From AC-49 sp963766605 (lineage in GTDB: Bacteria > Actinomycetota > Thermoleophilia > Solirubrobacterales > Solirubrobacteraceae), in assembly GCA_963766605.1 (NCBI GenBank), contig CAVYAT010000003.1:310001-374000 (forward strand): DNA of 64,000 nucleotides, read 5' to 3'. The translations under genes were made by a program, and so were the position numbers. Positions 1-9,349 of the stretch are shown piece after piece (position 1 is the first letter of the stretch; every line of letters begins with the position of its first letter). The notes under the pieces were generated by a model, which worked only from the letters and a program-made list of their open reading frames with translations, did not search any database and was not told where the DNA came from.

Positions 1-1530
1 GTAGATGGCGATGATGTTGACCGCGTATGCGGTGGCCAGCGGCGCGGCGGCCGGGCCTTCGAGGATCACGAGGTTGTCGTCGTTCTTCGACGACGCCTTG
101 ACGCCGAGGTTGTGCGAGCCGGTCATCACCACCGGGTGCTCGCCGAACGGGTCGAGCACGATCACCTTGCTGTGGACCATCACCTGGCTGGCCCCGCGCA
201 GCTCGTCCTCCCACGCCCCGAAGCGCTGCTTGATGTTCGCCGGGACGAGGACCGCCGTCGTCAGCGGTGTGGCACCGTCGCCGTTGAACAGCGTCACCGG
301 CGTCTCGGTCAGGTTCTGGATCTCCTGGTTGACGACGCCGCGCATGTAGAGGTCGTCGCCGCGGCGTTCGAGCACGTTCTGCAGCAGCGTCTTCTCGTCG
401 TTTTGCGTCCGGTAGACGCCGGGGTTGAAGAACAAGAACAGCGCGGCGTTCCTGGCGCCCGCGATCAGCGCTCGCGCGTAGTCGAGGTCCTGCTCGGCGG
501 CGGTCGGCGCGAACCACGGCGTGATCGTGACGTCGTCGACCGTGAACTGCTGTTCCTGCGAATTGGCGGCGATCAGGTCCGCCGGGAAGCCGTTGCCGGC
601 GGACTGGAGGTGCTTCCACTGGGTCAGGAAGCGGTCGGCGACCGCGGGGTCGTCGATCACGATCCCGTTGTTGGCCTGCGTGCACAGGCCCGTCATCGTC
701 CAGTTCGTGCTGCCGCTCAGGACCTTCTCGGCGGCGCCGGTCGCGTCGCACACGACGAGGAACTTGTTGTGGGCGAAGTGGCCGCTGGCCACGATCCGGT
801 CGGACACGTGGACCTGCGAGTGCTCCTTGAGCTGCGCACGCACGGCGGCGTTCTCGTCGTGCACGGGCGGCTTGAACGCGCCGTTGCCGAGAACCACGTT
901 CGCCCGCGCGCCGATGCCTTCGAGTGCCGCCAGCAGCTCGGGATCGTTGAGTTCGTAGAGCGCCGCGTTGAGGGTCGCGCCGGCCGGCAGATCCAGCAGG
1001 GCAAGCACCGCCGCCTTGAGCTGCGCGCCGAGCGCATCGCGCAACGGGTCGCCGACCTTGGCCACCAGGTCGAGCAGGGCCGTCTGACGTGGCTGGTCTG
1101 CCGCTTCGGCGTCGAGCTCGCGCGAAACCCACTGCGCGGCGACGATGCCGCGGTTGAAGTAGGCCGCGATGTGCGGCGTGAACTGCGAATCGATCGTCAT
1201 CGCCGGCGTCGGGTCGGACGCCAGTTCGGTGCGCAGCGTCAGCGCGGCCGCCGTCCCGGTGACGGGAATCACCTGGTAGCTGACCTCGTCGCCGGGCCGC
1301 ACCGCGTAGTCCCACCACAGGTAGCGCTGGATCGGCCACTTCCACGGATCGTCGGTCGGGAATGGGTCGCCATCGGCGAAGCCGACGAAGCTGTGCAGGA
1401 ACCCCTCCTGCTCGCCGCGGATGCGCTTGACGGCGAAGCCGCGGCAGTCGTCGATCACCGCCGCGCCGTCGGGCAGCCACGCCACGGCCGCGTGATCGCC
1501 GTTGCTGTAGGCCCGGACCGAAATGCCCAT
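1..1530 (-). CDS. Phospholipase D-like protein with two HKD motifs, 3' end outside the window
   Basis: Open frame of 510 codons from ATG at 1530 running off the left edge, so the C-terminus is missing. Two PLD-superfamily motifs are visible. The first lies near residue 253 (HNKFLVVCD, followed by SGSTNWT) and the second near residue 457 (HSKVIVLDP, followed by TGSHN). In this family the two HxK(x4-5)D motifs form one active site that cleaves phosphodiester bonds in lipids or nucleic acids. No signal peptide or membrane segment is evident, so a cytoplasmic role is possible. The substrate cannot be read from sequence. The start has a purine-rich GGGGGG stretch just upstream and lies 19 bases after the DUF2252 stop, so it is probably the third gene of an operon. 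Confidence 0.8.
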   Translation of the reverse strand, partial: MGISVRAYSNGDHAAVAWLPDGAAVIDDCRGFAVKRIRGEQEGFLHSFVGFADGDPFPTDDPWKWPIQRYLWWDYAVRPGDEVSYQVIPVTGTAAALTLRTELASDPTPAMTIDSQFTPHIAAYFNRGIVAAQWVSRELDAEAADQPRQTALLDLVAKVGDPLRDALGAQLKAAVLALLDLPAGATLNAALYELNDPELLAALEGIGARANVVLGNGAFKPPVHDENAAVRAQLKEHSQVHVSDRIVASGHFAHNKFLVVCDATGAAEKVLSGSTNWTMTGLCTQANNGIVIDDPAVADRFLTQWKHLQSAGNGFPADLIAANSQEQQFTVDDVTITPWFAPTAAEQDLDYARALIAGARNAALFLFFNPGVYRTQNDEKTLLQNVLERRGDDLYMRGVVNQEIQNLTETPVTLFNGDGATPLTTAVLVPANIKQRFGAWEDELRGASQVMVHSKVIVLDPFGEHPVVMTGSHNLGVKASSKNDDNLVILEGPAAAPLATAYAVNIIAIY

Positions 1531-1549
1531 CGCGCACCCCCCGCTTTGC

Positions 1550-2932
1550 TCAGCGATCCTCTTCTACCACAACCTCCACGACCCCGTCCCCGGCGGCCTG
1601 GCGCAGCAGCTCCCAGTCCTCGGCGGCGCGGTCGGCGTAGCGCATCGAGAACGCCGCCACCGCGTCGGCGAACGGCCCACCCTCCGGACCCAGGTAGCCG
1701 GCGATCAGCGTCGGGTCGACCGACCGCGCGTGCGCACAGGCCAGCGCCCGGCCGCACAGCTGGGCGTAGCCGGCGAACCACGACCAATCGGGCTCGGGGT
1801 CCAGCGAGCCCTTCATGTCGCGCAGCTGGCGGAGGTAGTAGTCGTTGTCGGCGTCGGTCAGCCAGCCGAGGAACGGGTCGCTGGACGCCTGCATCAGCTT
1901 CTGGCCCTGGACGACGCGCTGACCCTGGCAGCGGCCGTTGTACAGCGGCGCGCCGTCGGGTGACAGCACCGACGCGACCGCCTGCTTGACCTGGAGCATC
2001 AGCGGGGTGCCGTCGGCGTAGGCCTCCATCAGCACGATGTACGCCTCGAGCCCGACGCTGCCGACGCCGACCACCTTGCGCGCCGCGTCGACGAACCCGT
2101 ACTGGCGCAGCACGTGGGCGCGGTGCGCCGGCATCGACTCGGCGTAGAGGTCGAGGATCCGCTGGTGGTCGGCACGGTCCTCGTCGGACACGCGGACGAG
2201 CAGCGGCGCGTCCTCGATGATCCGCGCGTGGCCGTCGGGGCCGATCTCGGTCAGCTTGCGCACCGCGTGCTCGCTGGTCTTGCGCCGCGCCTTGCGCTCG
2301 AGCTCGGCGATGCGCCGCAGGTTCTTGGTGTCGCCGCGCTCCTCGAGGATCTCGACGATCTCGTCGACCTCGAGCCGGTGGTAGTGGATGTCGATCGTGC
2401 TGAAGCCGACGAGCTGGTTCATGATCAGCGCGTACCAGCGCACGACCTCGCGCGCCGCCTCCGCAGCCTGATCGTCGCGCAGGCCCTCGTCGCGGGCGGC
2501 GACCGCGAAGCTCGCCGCGAGGCGCTTGACGTCCCACTCCCACGGGCCGGGGTGCGTCTCGTCGAAGTCATTGACGTCGAACACCAGGCGCCGCTCGGCC
2601 GACGCGTAGGCCCCGAAGTTCATCAGGTGCGCGTCGCCGCACGCCTGCACGATGATCCCCGTGACCGGCGTCGACCGCAGGTCGTGGGCCATCACCAGCG
2701 CCGCGCCGCGGTAGTACGTGAACGGCGAGACGAGCATCCGCCCGTAGCGCACGCCGTGCAGCTCGGGGACGCGCGCCGCGTCCTGCGAGCGCAGCAGCGC
2801 GACCGGGTCGCGACCGGGTGGCGCCTCGAAGCCGTCGTGGGCGCGCCGCGGCACCGTCGCGCGCAGCTCCTTGCCCGCGGCGCGCAACTGCGTGCGTGAC
2901 CGCCCGGCGGTCGAGGTGAATTGTTCGGGCAT
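1550..2932 (-). CDS. DUF2252 family protein
   Basis: 460 residues, matching the usual length of DUF2252 proteins, a family with a kinase-like fold whose biochemical role is not established. Family landmarks are visible: RMLVSPFTYYRGAA near residue 85, GDAHLMNFG near 118, and VFDVNDFDETHPGPWEWD near 136, which resembles the catalytic and metal-binding region of small-molecule kinases. Its ATG overlaps the stop of the upstream membrane-protein gene by one base (TGATG), indicating translational coupling. The PLD-like gene follows 19 bases downstream. Function is unknown; the family call is secure. Confidence 0.88.
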   Translation of the reverse strand: MPEQFTSTAGRSRTQLRAAGKELRATVPRRAHDGFEAPPGRDPVALLRSQDAARVPELHGVRYGRMLVSPFTYYRGAALVMAHDLRSTPVTGIIVQACGDAHLMNFGAYASAERRLVFDVNDFDETHPGPWEWDVKRLAASFAVAARDEGLRDDQAAEAAREVVRWYALIMNQLVGFSTIDIHYHRLEVDEIVEILEERGDTKNLRRIAELERKARRKTSEHAVRKLTEIGPDGHARIIEDAPLLVRVSDEDRADHQRILDLYAESMPAHRAHVLRQYGFVDAARKVVGVGSVGLEAYIVLMEAYADGTPLMLQVKQAVASVLSPDGAPLYNGRCQGQRVVQGQKLMQASSDPFLGWLTDADNDYYLRQLRDMKGSLDPEPDWSWFAGYAQLCGRALACAHARSVDPTLIAGYLGPEGGPFADAVAAFSMRYADRAAEDWELLRQAAGDGVVEVVVEEDR

Positions 2933-3630
2933 CAGGACCCAAGGATGCCAAGCGCGCTGAGGACCCCGCGCAAGAGCAGCAATGCGCCGAGGATGAACGC
3001 GACGCGCAGCAGGATCCGCCCGCCGTTGGCGCGCAGGTACGCGCTCGTGTTCTCCATCGCGCGGTCGGTCCAGTCCGGTGCGAACAGCGCGCCGATCAGC
3101 GGCACCTCGATCAGCATCAGCATCACGACGCAGAACGCGACGACGGCCAGCACGACCCCGACGTCGGAGTAGTTCTGCTTGGCGATGTCGCTCATCCCGA
3201 TCAGGTACGACAGCCCGGGCAGCGTCAGGCAGACACCGACCACGAACGTGATCCGCGCCGAGCCCTTGTCGAGCGCGCGGCGCCAGCGCGGCGGCGGGGC
3301 GTCGGCACGCGCAGCACGCCGCCGGGCCACGCGCTCACGGCGCCACGTGTCGCGGCCGCTGCTGACGACCCACGCGATGATGAGCAGCAGCGAGCCGAGG
3401 ACGATGTCGGTCGCCGGAGCGACCGTGCTCTTGGTCGTGTCGATCGTCTTGCCCGAGCCGTCGAGCTCGAAGACGATCAGCAGCCCGAGCGAGATGCTGG
3501 TCAGCAGCGCGCCGCACAGGTAACCGAACATCAGCCGGCGCGGGTGGGGCAGCATGATCATCGCGGTGACCGCCGCGAGCAACGTCGGGTTGACCGCCGC
3601 GACCAGCGCCCACCCCAGGTAGTCGGCCAT
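2932..3630 (-). CDS. GAP family (Sap-like) integral membrane protein
   Basis: 232 residues with about six hydrophobic segments, split by a basic loop (WRRERVARRRAARAD) near the middle. The N-terminus (ALVAAVNPTLLAAV) and overall layout match the GAP/Sap family of LysE-like membrane proteins. Mycobacterial members are linked to export or addressing of surface glycolipids; the cargo here is unknown. The ATG sits 6 bases downstream of a TAGGGT hexamer (3637-3642) with no Shine-Dalgarno, suggesting a leaderless mRNA starting at the initiation codon. First gene of a probable operon with DUF2252 and the PLD-like gene. Confidence 0.8.
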   Translation of the reverse strand: MADYLGWALVAAVNPTLLAAVTAMIMLPHPRRLMFGYLCGALLTSISLGLLIVFELDGSGKTIDTTKSTVAPATDIVLGSLLLIIAWVVSSGRDTWRRERVARRRAARADAPPPRWRRALDKGSARITFVVGVCLTLPGLSYLIGMSDIAKQNYSDVGVVLAVVAFCVVMLMLIEVPLIGALFAPDWTDRAMENTSAYLRANGGRILLRVAFILGALLLLRGVLSALGILGS

Positions 3631-3685
3631 CGCCGTACCCTATCCGGGCCTCCGGCGAGCTCAGGGCCGCGTGTAGGGTGCAGGG
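3631..3685. promoter_or_regulatory. Divergent leaderless promoters for the GAP gene and tesB
   Basis: The 55-base gap contains two identical -10-like hexamers. TAGGGT on the minus strand (3637-3642) is followed by 6 bases and the ATG of the GAP gene. TAGGGT on the plus strand (3674-3679) is followed by 6 bases and the GTG of tesB. Neither side has a Shine-Dalgarno sequence. Placement of a -10 box 6-7 bases before the start codon is the known signature of leaderless transcripts in actinobacteria. Confidence 0.6.
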
Positions 3686-4504
3686 GTGCTCGTCCTGCCA
3701 GACCTCCTGGACCTCGAGGAGGTCCGGACCGACGTGTGGACGGGACCCAACGAGGAGGATCGCGGACACGGGCGGCTGTTCGGCGGCCAGGTGCTCGCCC
3801 AGGCGCTGCGCGCCGCTTCGCACACCGTCGCCCCCGATCGTCTCCCCCACTCGGCCCACGCCTACTTCCTGCGCCCCGGCGTCCCATCGGAGCCGGTGAT
3901 GCTCGTCGTCCACCGCGACCGCGACGGCAACTCGTTCTCGGCGCGGCGGGTCGTCGCCTCCCAGGGCGAGCTCGAGATCTTCACCATGCTGTGCTCGTTT
4001 CACCGCCCCGAGGAGAGCGGCAAGCTCGAGCTGCCGCTCCCGGATGGCGTCCCCGACCCCAACGACGACGACCGCGTCGCCTGGTTTCGCCAGATCGTCG
4101 ACCTGATCGTCGTCAAGCCCCCGCTCGGCCCCGACCGCGAGTGGACCGGGCCGCCGACGACGATGTGGACGCGGTCCGCCGCGCCGCTGGGCGACGATCC
4201 GATCATCAACGCGTGTGCGCTGGCCTACGTCTCGGACATCGGCGTCGGCTTCGGCAGCGTCGAGATCCCCAACCTCGCGCGGGGCGGGCCGACGATCGAC
4301 CACGCGCTGTGGTTCGAGGACCCGATCCGGGTCGACGACTGGGTGCTGCTGGACTACACGCCGTGGAAGGCCGGCGGGGCGCGCGGGGTGTACACCGGCA
4401 CGATCCATGGGCGCAACGGCGCGCTGGGCGCGACGATGGCCCAGGAAGTGCTGCTGCGCGCGGGCCGCGAATGGCGCCCGCCCTCGCGGTCGTCTACGCC
4501 GTGA
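3686..4504 (+). CDS. tesB: Acyl-CoA thioesterase II
   Basis: 272 residues, the normal length for TesB double hot-dog thioesterases, which hydrolyse medium- and long-chain acyl-CoA to free acid and CoA in the cytosol. Visible landmarks: GRLFGGQVLAQAL near residue 30 (first hot dog), HAYFLRPG, then TIDHALWF near residue 205, where the Asp corresponds to the catalytic Asp of E. coli TesB, YTGTIHGRNG and ATMAQEVLLR, which supply the Thr and Gln of the triad. The GTG start is chosen because TAGGGT lies 6 bases upstream (leaderless). The 3' end overlaps convergent cysC by 11 bases. Confidence 0.9.
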   Translation: MLVLPDLLDLEEVRTDVWTGPNEEDRGHGRLFGGQVLAQALRAASHTVAPDRLPHSAHAYFLRPGVPSEPVMLVVHRDRDGNSFSARRVVASQGELEIFTMLCSFHRPEESGKLELPLPDGVPDPNDDDRVAWFRQIVDLIVVKPPLGPDREWTGPPTTMWTRSAAPLGDDPIINACALAYVSDIGVGFGSVEIPNLARGGPTIDHALWFEDPIRVDDWVLLDYTPWKAGGARGVYTGTIHGRNGALGATMAQEVLLRAGREWRPPSRSSTP

Positions 4505-5093
4505 TCACTCCGTCGTCGGCGAGTCGTCGCACGATCTCGGCCGCGCCTTCGTCGGCCGTCACGGCGGACGTGTCGATCCGCAGCTCCGGCGCCTGCGGCG
4601 GCTCGTAGGACTCGTCGATCCCGGTGAAGTCGTCGATCTCGCCCCGGCGGGCGCGGGCATACAGGCCCTTCGTGTCGCGCGCTTCGGCGACCGTCTGGGC
4701 CGTGTCGACGAACACCTCGTAGAACTCGCCCGGCTCCAGCAGCTCGCGGATCAGGCCGCGCTCCTGGCGGTAGGGCGCGATGAACGACGCGATCACGATC
4801 AGCCCCGCGTCGGCCATCAGCTTCGCAACCTCACCGATCCGGCGCAGGTTCTCGACGCGGTCGTCCACGCCGAAGGCGAGGTCGCTCGACAGGCCGTTGC
4901 GGACGTTGTCGCCGTCGAGCAGCGCCGTGTGAGCGCCGAGGTCGTGCAGCGCGCGGTCGACGAGGTTCGCGATCGTCGACTTGCCGGCCCCGGGGAGACC
5001 GGTGAGCAGGACGACGGCCGGGCGGTGTCCCTTCAGCGCGGCCCGCTCGGCGCGGTCGACGTCGACCGCCTGCCACGGGACGGTGTCGCTCAC
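4494..5093 (-). CDS. cysC: Adenylylsulfate (APS) kinase
   Basis: 199 residues. Phosphorylates APS to PAPS with ATP in sulfate activation. Walker A GLPGAGKST lies near residue 33, followed by LDGDNVRNGLSSDLAF, RVENLRRIGEVAKLM and SFIAPYR, the last carrying the conserved Ser of the family. GTG at 5093 is chosen because it overlaps the cysQ stop by four bases (GTGA) and yields normal family length; the frame itself stays open further upstream as an antisense artefact of cysQ. ATP sulfurylase genes are not in the window. Confidence 0.92.
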   Translation of the reverse strand: MSDTVPWQAVDVDRAERAALKGHRPAVVLLTGLPGAGKSTIANLVDRALHDLGAHTALLDGDNVRNGLSSDLAFGVDDRVENLRRIGEVAKLMADAGLIVIASFIAPYRQERGLIRELLEPGEFYEVFVDTAQTVAEARDTKGLYARARRGEIDDFTGIDESYEPPQAPELRIDTSAVTADEGAAEIVRRLADDGVITA

Positions 5094-5851
5094 GGGTCGA
5101 GGCTGGCGACGATCGCGAGAGCCCTGTCGGCGATCTCGGGGCGGCAGATCAGGAGGTCGGGCAGCCACGTCGACCTCGCACCGTAGATGAGCGGCGCCCC
5201 GTCCAGGCGTGAGGCGTGCAGACCGGCGGCCCGTGCGACCGCCACGGGCGCCGCCGAATCCCAGCTGTGCTGACCGCCGGAGTGCGCGTAGATGTCGGCC
5301 TCGCCGCGCACGACGGCCATCGCCTTGGCGCCCGCCGAACCCATCGGGATCAGCTCGCCGCCCAGCGCCGCCGCCAGTTCGCGCGCCTGCGACGGCGGGC
5401 GTGAGCGCGAGACCACGAGGCGCGGCGGCCCGGCCGCGCGGTCCGGGAGCACCGGCGAGGGCTCGGTGGCAAACAGCTCGCCGCGCGCCGGCAGGGAGAC
5501 CGCGCCGGCTGTCAGGGCACCGTCGACGACCAGCGCGACATGGACGGCCCAGTCGCTGCGGCCGGGTTCGCGGAACTCGCGGGTGCCGTCGAGCGGGTCG
5601 ACGATCCACAGCCGCGGCGGCGCGGGTGGCAGGACGTCGTCGTCGTCGGCCTCCTCCGAGAGGACGGCGTCGCCCGGGCAGCGGCGCGCGAGCTCGCCGA
5701 TGAGGAATTCGTGCGCGCGCAGGTCGCCGAGGTCGCCCAGCGCGCCGGGCGACGGCGCGTCGGAGGTCGCCCGCAGCTCGACGAGCAGCTCGCCGGCCTG
5801 CTGAGCAAGCTCGCGAGCGACCGTGTGGTCGTTGGCCAGCACGTTCGTCAC
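5090..5851 (-). CDS. cysQ: 3'(2'),5'-bisphosphate nucleotidase, inositol monophosphatase family
   Basis: 253 residues. Family metal-binding motifs are in order: LSEEADDD near residue 64, WIVDPLDGT near 82 and HSWDSAAP near 197. CysQ enzymes remove the 3'-phosphate from PAP (and PAPS), recycling the by-product of PAPS-dependent reactions. This fits its translationally coupled partner cysC, so the pair makes and clears PAPS/PAP. Start GTG at 5851 is preceded by TACGGT with 6 bases between, suggesting a leaderless mRNA. An inositol monophosphatase activity cannot be excluded, but the cysC linkage favours CysQ. Confidence 0.9.
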   Translation of the reverse strand: MTNVLANDHTVARELAQQAGELLVELRATSDAPSPGALGDLGDLRAHEFLIGELARRCPGDAVLSEEADDDDVLPPAPPRLWIVDPLDGTREFREPGRSDWAVHVALVVDGALTAGAVSLPARGELFATEPSPVLPDRAAGPPRLVVSRSRPPSQARELAAALGGELIPMGSAGAKAMAVVRGEADIYAHSGGQHSWDSAAPVAVARAAGLHASRLDGAPLIYGARSTWLPDLLICRPEIADRALAIVASLDP

Positions 5852-5884
5852 GCGCGCACCGTACGGGAACGGCGGGGCCGTGAT

Positions 5885-8800
5885 CTACGCGTCCAGCTCG
5901 CCGAGCAGCATCTGTGCGTCGGCGTGAAAGCGCTCGACGCCGGCCAGCTTGAGCTCCTCGTAGCCCCGCACGACGTCCGGCAGCGCGGCGATCCGGCACA
6001 CGGTCGCCGCCGTCTCGGGCGTCGCGGCCTGCAGCGCCTGCGACACGAGCTCGGTGTACTGCGCCGGCAGCGCGCGCTCAACACGGCGGACCTTCGTGTG
6101 GCCGAACACGTCCAGCGGCGTGCCACGAAGGCGCCGGCCCGCACGCAGCACACGCAGGAACGGGACGAACCAGCGCCCAAGACCGACCTTGCGATCCATG
6201 CCCATCGCCCGCAGCAGCGGCGGGTGCAGCAGCAGCGTGACCTTGGTGCCCTTCGGCTGGTCGCGCAGGCCGTCGAGGTGCAGGCGCGCGACCTCGTACT
6301 CGTCCTTGTAGGCCATCAGCTTGTGCAGGCCGGTCGCGTAGGCCTCTACGACCGCCGTGGTCCCGGCCAATCGCCGCGCCTCGAGCTCGCGCACCGCAGC
6401 AACGTCGCGCGCGTAGCGGCGTGCTGCCTTCGTCCCGCCCCAGCCCTGAAGATCGTCGACGCGGATCTCGACGCGGCGGCGCAGCTCGCCCGGCTCCGGC
6501 GCCGCGGCATCTACGAGCGCGCGGGCGGGCGCGCCGAGCGCCACCGTCGCGGCCGGGCGCTCCAGCTCCGCCGCGACGATCTCGGGCGCCGCGACCGCGG
6601 CGCGGCCCCACTCCAGCGCCGCGAGGTTCGTCTCGACGGCGACGCCATTGAGCGTGAACGCCTGGCGCAGCGCGTCGATCGACAGCGGGATCGCGCCGCG
6701 CTGCCAGGCCGCACCGAGCACGATCACGTTCGCCGGCATCGCGTTGCCGAACATCGCGAGCGCCAGCGCGTGCGCATCGAGGAACACGTTGTCGTCGGCG
6801 CGTGTGAGGTCGTTGATCGCGCCGATCGCCGCCGGCACGTCCGCCCCCGGGGCGTCGACGTCGATGACCATCCCGACGGTCGGCGAGACACTCGTCGAGA
6901 CGACCGCGACCGTCCGCTGTGGGTCGGCGGCGGCGAGGTTCTTGACCGTCGAGCTGCCGAGCACGTCGAAGCCGAGCAGCAGGTCGGTGTGGCCGCCGGC
7001 GACGTTGACGCCACCGTCGATCGGCTGCGTCGCCAGGCGCACGTCGGACACGACCGGCCCCGCCTTCTGGCTGAGCCCGGTCTGGTCGAGGCCGGCGGCG
7101 TGGTGGCCGTCGAGCAACGCCGCCATCCCGAGCACCTGGCTGATCGTGACGACACCGGTGCCGCCGATCCCGACCAGCCGCACGCGCACGTCGTCGGGCC
7201 CCACGCAGGCCACCGGCTCCGGCAGCTCGACGCCGGGCCTGCGCGGCGCCGGACGCGTGCCGTGGTCCGTCTTGGGCGCGACCACACGCATGAACGCCGG
7301 GCAGTCGCCATCGAGGCACGACAGATCGGTGTTGCACGACGTCTGGTCGATCCGCGTCTTGCGGCCGAATTCGGTCTGTACCGGCTCCAGCGACAGGCAG
7401 CCGGACTTGGCGCCGCAGTCGCCGCAGCCCTCGCATACGCGCTCATTGATGACGACGCGGTACCCGGGCTCGGCGAGCGTGCCGCGCTTGCGTGCGCGGC
7501 GGACCTCGGTCGCGCAGGCCTGATCGTGGATCAGCACCGTCACGCCGGGCGTCTGGGCCAGCTCGCGCTGGGCGGCGGCGAGCTGCGAGCGGTCGCGGAC
7601 CTCGGCGATCGCCGGCAACGCGACGCCGGCGTAGCGACCGGTGTCCTCGGTCGTGACGATGATCCGCCCCACGCCTTCGGCCGCGAGGCTCTGGGCGATC
7701 TCGGCGACCGTCATCTGACCGGTCGGCGTCTGGCCGCCCGTCATCGCGACGGTCTGGTTGTAGAGCAGCTTGTAGGTGACGTCGAGGCGGGCGGCGACGG
7801 CGGCGCGGATCGCGAGCGAGCCCGAGTGATGGAACGTGCCGTCGCCGAGGTTCTGGAGCAGGTGGCGCGCCTCGATGAACGGCGCCGCGCCGATCCACTG
7901 CGCGCCTTCGCCGCCCATCTGCGTGACGCCGGCGACCTGGCCACGGCCGGCGGGGGTGAGCATGATCATCGTGTGGCAGCCGATCCCGGCCCCGACGAGC
8001 GCGTCATCGGGCGCCCGCGTGCTGACGCTGTGCGGGCAGCCCGAGCAGAAGTGTGGCGTGCGCGCCGGGCCGACGAGCACCGGCGCGCGGTGGGCGATCG
8101 CGTCGAGCTCCGACACGCGCTGCCCGATCGCCGGCAGGTCCTCGTGGTGCAGCAGTCGCGCGCCGACCGCGCGGGCGATGACGTCGGGCGTCAGAACACC
8201 GGTCGCGGGCACGAGCGGCGCGCCGCCGTCGTCGCGCTCACCGGTCACGAGCGGCATGTCGGGGCCGCCGTACAGCGCGTTGCGGACCGCGGGCTCGATG
8301 AACGGGCCCTTCTCCTCGACGACGACGATCTCGTCGAGCCCCGCCGCGAACTCCCGCACGACCTCCGGGTCGAGCGGGTGGATCATGGCCAGCTTGAGGA
8401 TCCGCACGTGCCCGGCGGCGCCGAGGTCGTCGAGCGCTTCGATGAGCTGGTGGTAACCCGAGCCGGAGGCGATGACGCCGACCCGCGTCGGTATCCCCTC
8501 GGCGACAATCCGGTTGAGCCCGTTCTCCCGCGCGTAGGCCCGCACCAGCTCGGTGCGCACGCCGAGCAGCGTGCGCTCGAGCTCGAGCGAGGCCGGCGGC
8601 AGTAGCTGGCCCGACGGTCGGTGGACGTACGGCGCGCCGCCGTCGAGAACCTCCGGCATCACGGGGACGACGCGGCCGGGCCCGGCGTTGGCGGTCGCCG
8701 TCGCGTCGGCGACGATCGTCGAGACCTTCAGCGCCGTCCACAGCCCTGACGCCCGCGAGCAGGCGATCGCGTGACGACCGAGGTCGAGCACCTCCTGCAC

Positions 8801-9349
8801 GCTGCCGGGGGCCAGCACCGGGATGTGCAGCGCGGCCAGCAGCGTCTCGGAGACCGTGGGCAGGGTCGAGGACTTGGCCTCGGGGTCGTCGCCGCAGATC
8901 GCGACCATCCCACCGCGAGGGTCCGAGCCGCCGAAGTTCGAGTGGCGCAGCGCATCGGAGGCGCGGTCGACGCCCGGTGTCTTGCCGTACCAGACCCCGA
9001 CGACCCCGTCGTAGCGCGGGCCGGGCAGCGTCGAGGCCAGCTGCGAGCCCCAGACCGCCGTCGCCGCGAGCTCCTCGTTGACGCCGGGCTGGTGGACGAG
9101 ATCGTGGGCGGTTGCGATCTCGCCCAGCGACTCGAGCTCGCGGTCGAACCCGGCCAGCGGCGAGCCGGGATAGCCGCACGCGAAGATCGCGGTCTGCCGG
9201 CCCGCAGCAGCGTCGGCGCGGTGCTGGTCGAGCAGCATCCGGACGATCGCCTGGATGCCGGACAGGAAGACCTCGCCGTCCGCCTGCGTGTAGCGATCTT
9301 CGAGGCGGATCGGGGCGATCGGGGTCGGGATTGAGGCCTCCACGGCCAT
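5885..9349 (-). CDS. Indolepyruvate-type 2-oxoacid:ferredoxin oxidoreductase, single fused chain
   Basis: 1154 residues, the standard size of the fused actinobacterial/proteobacterial family that oxidatively decarboxylates aryl- or branched-chain 2-oxoacids to acyl-CoA, reducing ferredoxin. The N-terminal pyrimidine-binding domain contains FACGYPGSPLAGFD. The TPP domain has FCSGCPHSVST near residue 440 and GIGCHTMIM. A [4Fe-4S] motif CEGCGDCGAKSGC lies near residue 640. The C-terminal gamma-like domain has GIGGTGVVTISQVLG near 730. ATG at 9349 is preferred over TTG at 9355 because TAATAT lies exactly 6 bases before it. Neighbouring acyl-CoA dehydrogenase and leucine genes suggest a role in amino-acid-derived 2-oxoacid breakdown; substrate not shown. 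Confidence 0.88.
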   Translation of the reverse strand: MAVEASIPTPIAPIRLEDRYTQADGEVFLSGIQAIVRMLLDQHRADAAAGRQTAIFACGYPGSPLAGFDRELESLGEIATAHDLVHQPGVNEELAATAVWGSQLASTLPGPRYDGVVGVWYGKTPGVDRASDALRHSNFGGSDPRGGMVAICGDDPEAKSSTLPTVSETLLAALHIPVLAPGSVQEVLDLGRHAIACSRASGLWTALKVSTIVADATATANAGPGRVVPVMPEVLDGGAPYVHRPSGQLLPPASLELERTLLGVRTELVRAYARENGLNRIVAEGIPTRVGVIASGSGYHQLIEALDDLGAAGHVRILKLAMIHPLDPEVVREFAAGLDEIVVVEEKGPFIEPAVRNALYGGPDMPLVTGERDDGGAPLVPATGVLTPDVIARAVGARLLHHEDLPAIGQRVSELDAIAHRAPVLVGPARTPHFCSGCPHSVSTRAPDDALVGAGIGCHTMIMLTPAGRGQVAGVTQMGGEGAQWIGAAPFIEARHLLQNLGDGTFHHSGSLAIRAAVAARLDVTYKLLYNQTVAMTGGQTPTGQMTVAEIAQSLAAEGVGRIIVTTEDTGRYAGVALPAIAEVRDRSQLAAAQRELAQTPGVTVLIHDQACATEVRRARKRGTLAEPGYRVVINERVCEGCGDCGAKSGCLSLEPVQTEFGRKTRIDQTSCNTDLSCLDGDCPAFMRVVAPKTDHGTRPAPRRPGVELPEPVACVGPDDVRVRLVGIGGTGVVTISQVLGMAALLDGHHAAGLDQTGLSQKAGPVVSDVRLATQPIDGGVNVAGGHTDLLLGFDVLGSSTVKNLAAADPQRTVAVVSTSVSPTVGMVIDVDAPGADVPAAIGAINDLTRADDNVFLDAHALALAMFGNAMPANVIVLGAAWQRGAIPLSIDALRQAFTLNGVAVETNLAALEWGRAAVAAPEIVAAELERPAATVALGAPARALVDAAAPEPGELRRRVEIRVDDLQGWGGTKAARRYARDVAAVRELEARRLAGTTAVVEAYATGLHKLMAYKDEYEVARLHLDGLRDQPKGTKVTLLLHPPLLRAMGMDRKVGLGRWFVPFLRVLRAGRRLRGTPLDVFGHTKVRRVERALPAQYTELVSQALQAATPETAATVCRIAALPDVVRGYEELKLAGVERFHADAQMLLGELDA

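Noticed and set aside
112..1989. A plus-strand open frame of 625 codons at the left edge
   Set aside because: It is antisense to the PLD-like and DUF2252 genes, both of which carry recognisable motifs; its low-complexity Arg/Val/Asp composition marks it as a shadow.
5540..8605. A plus-strand open frame of 1021 codons
   Set aside because: It lies antisense to the well-supported oxidoreductase. Composition is Arg/Ala/Val/Asp/His-rich with no domain, as expected for the reverse of a GC-rich gene.
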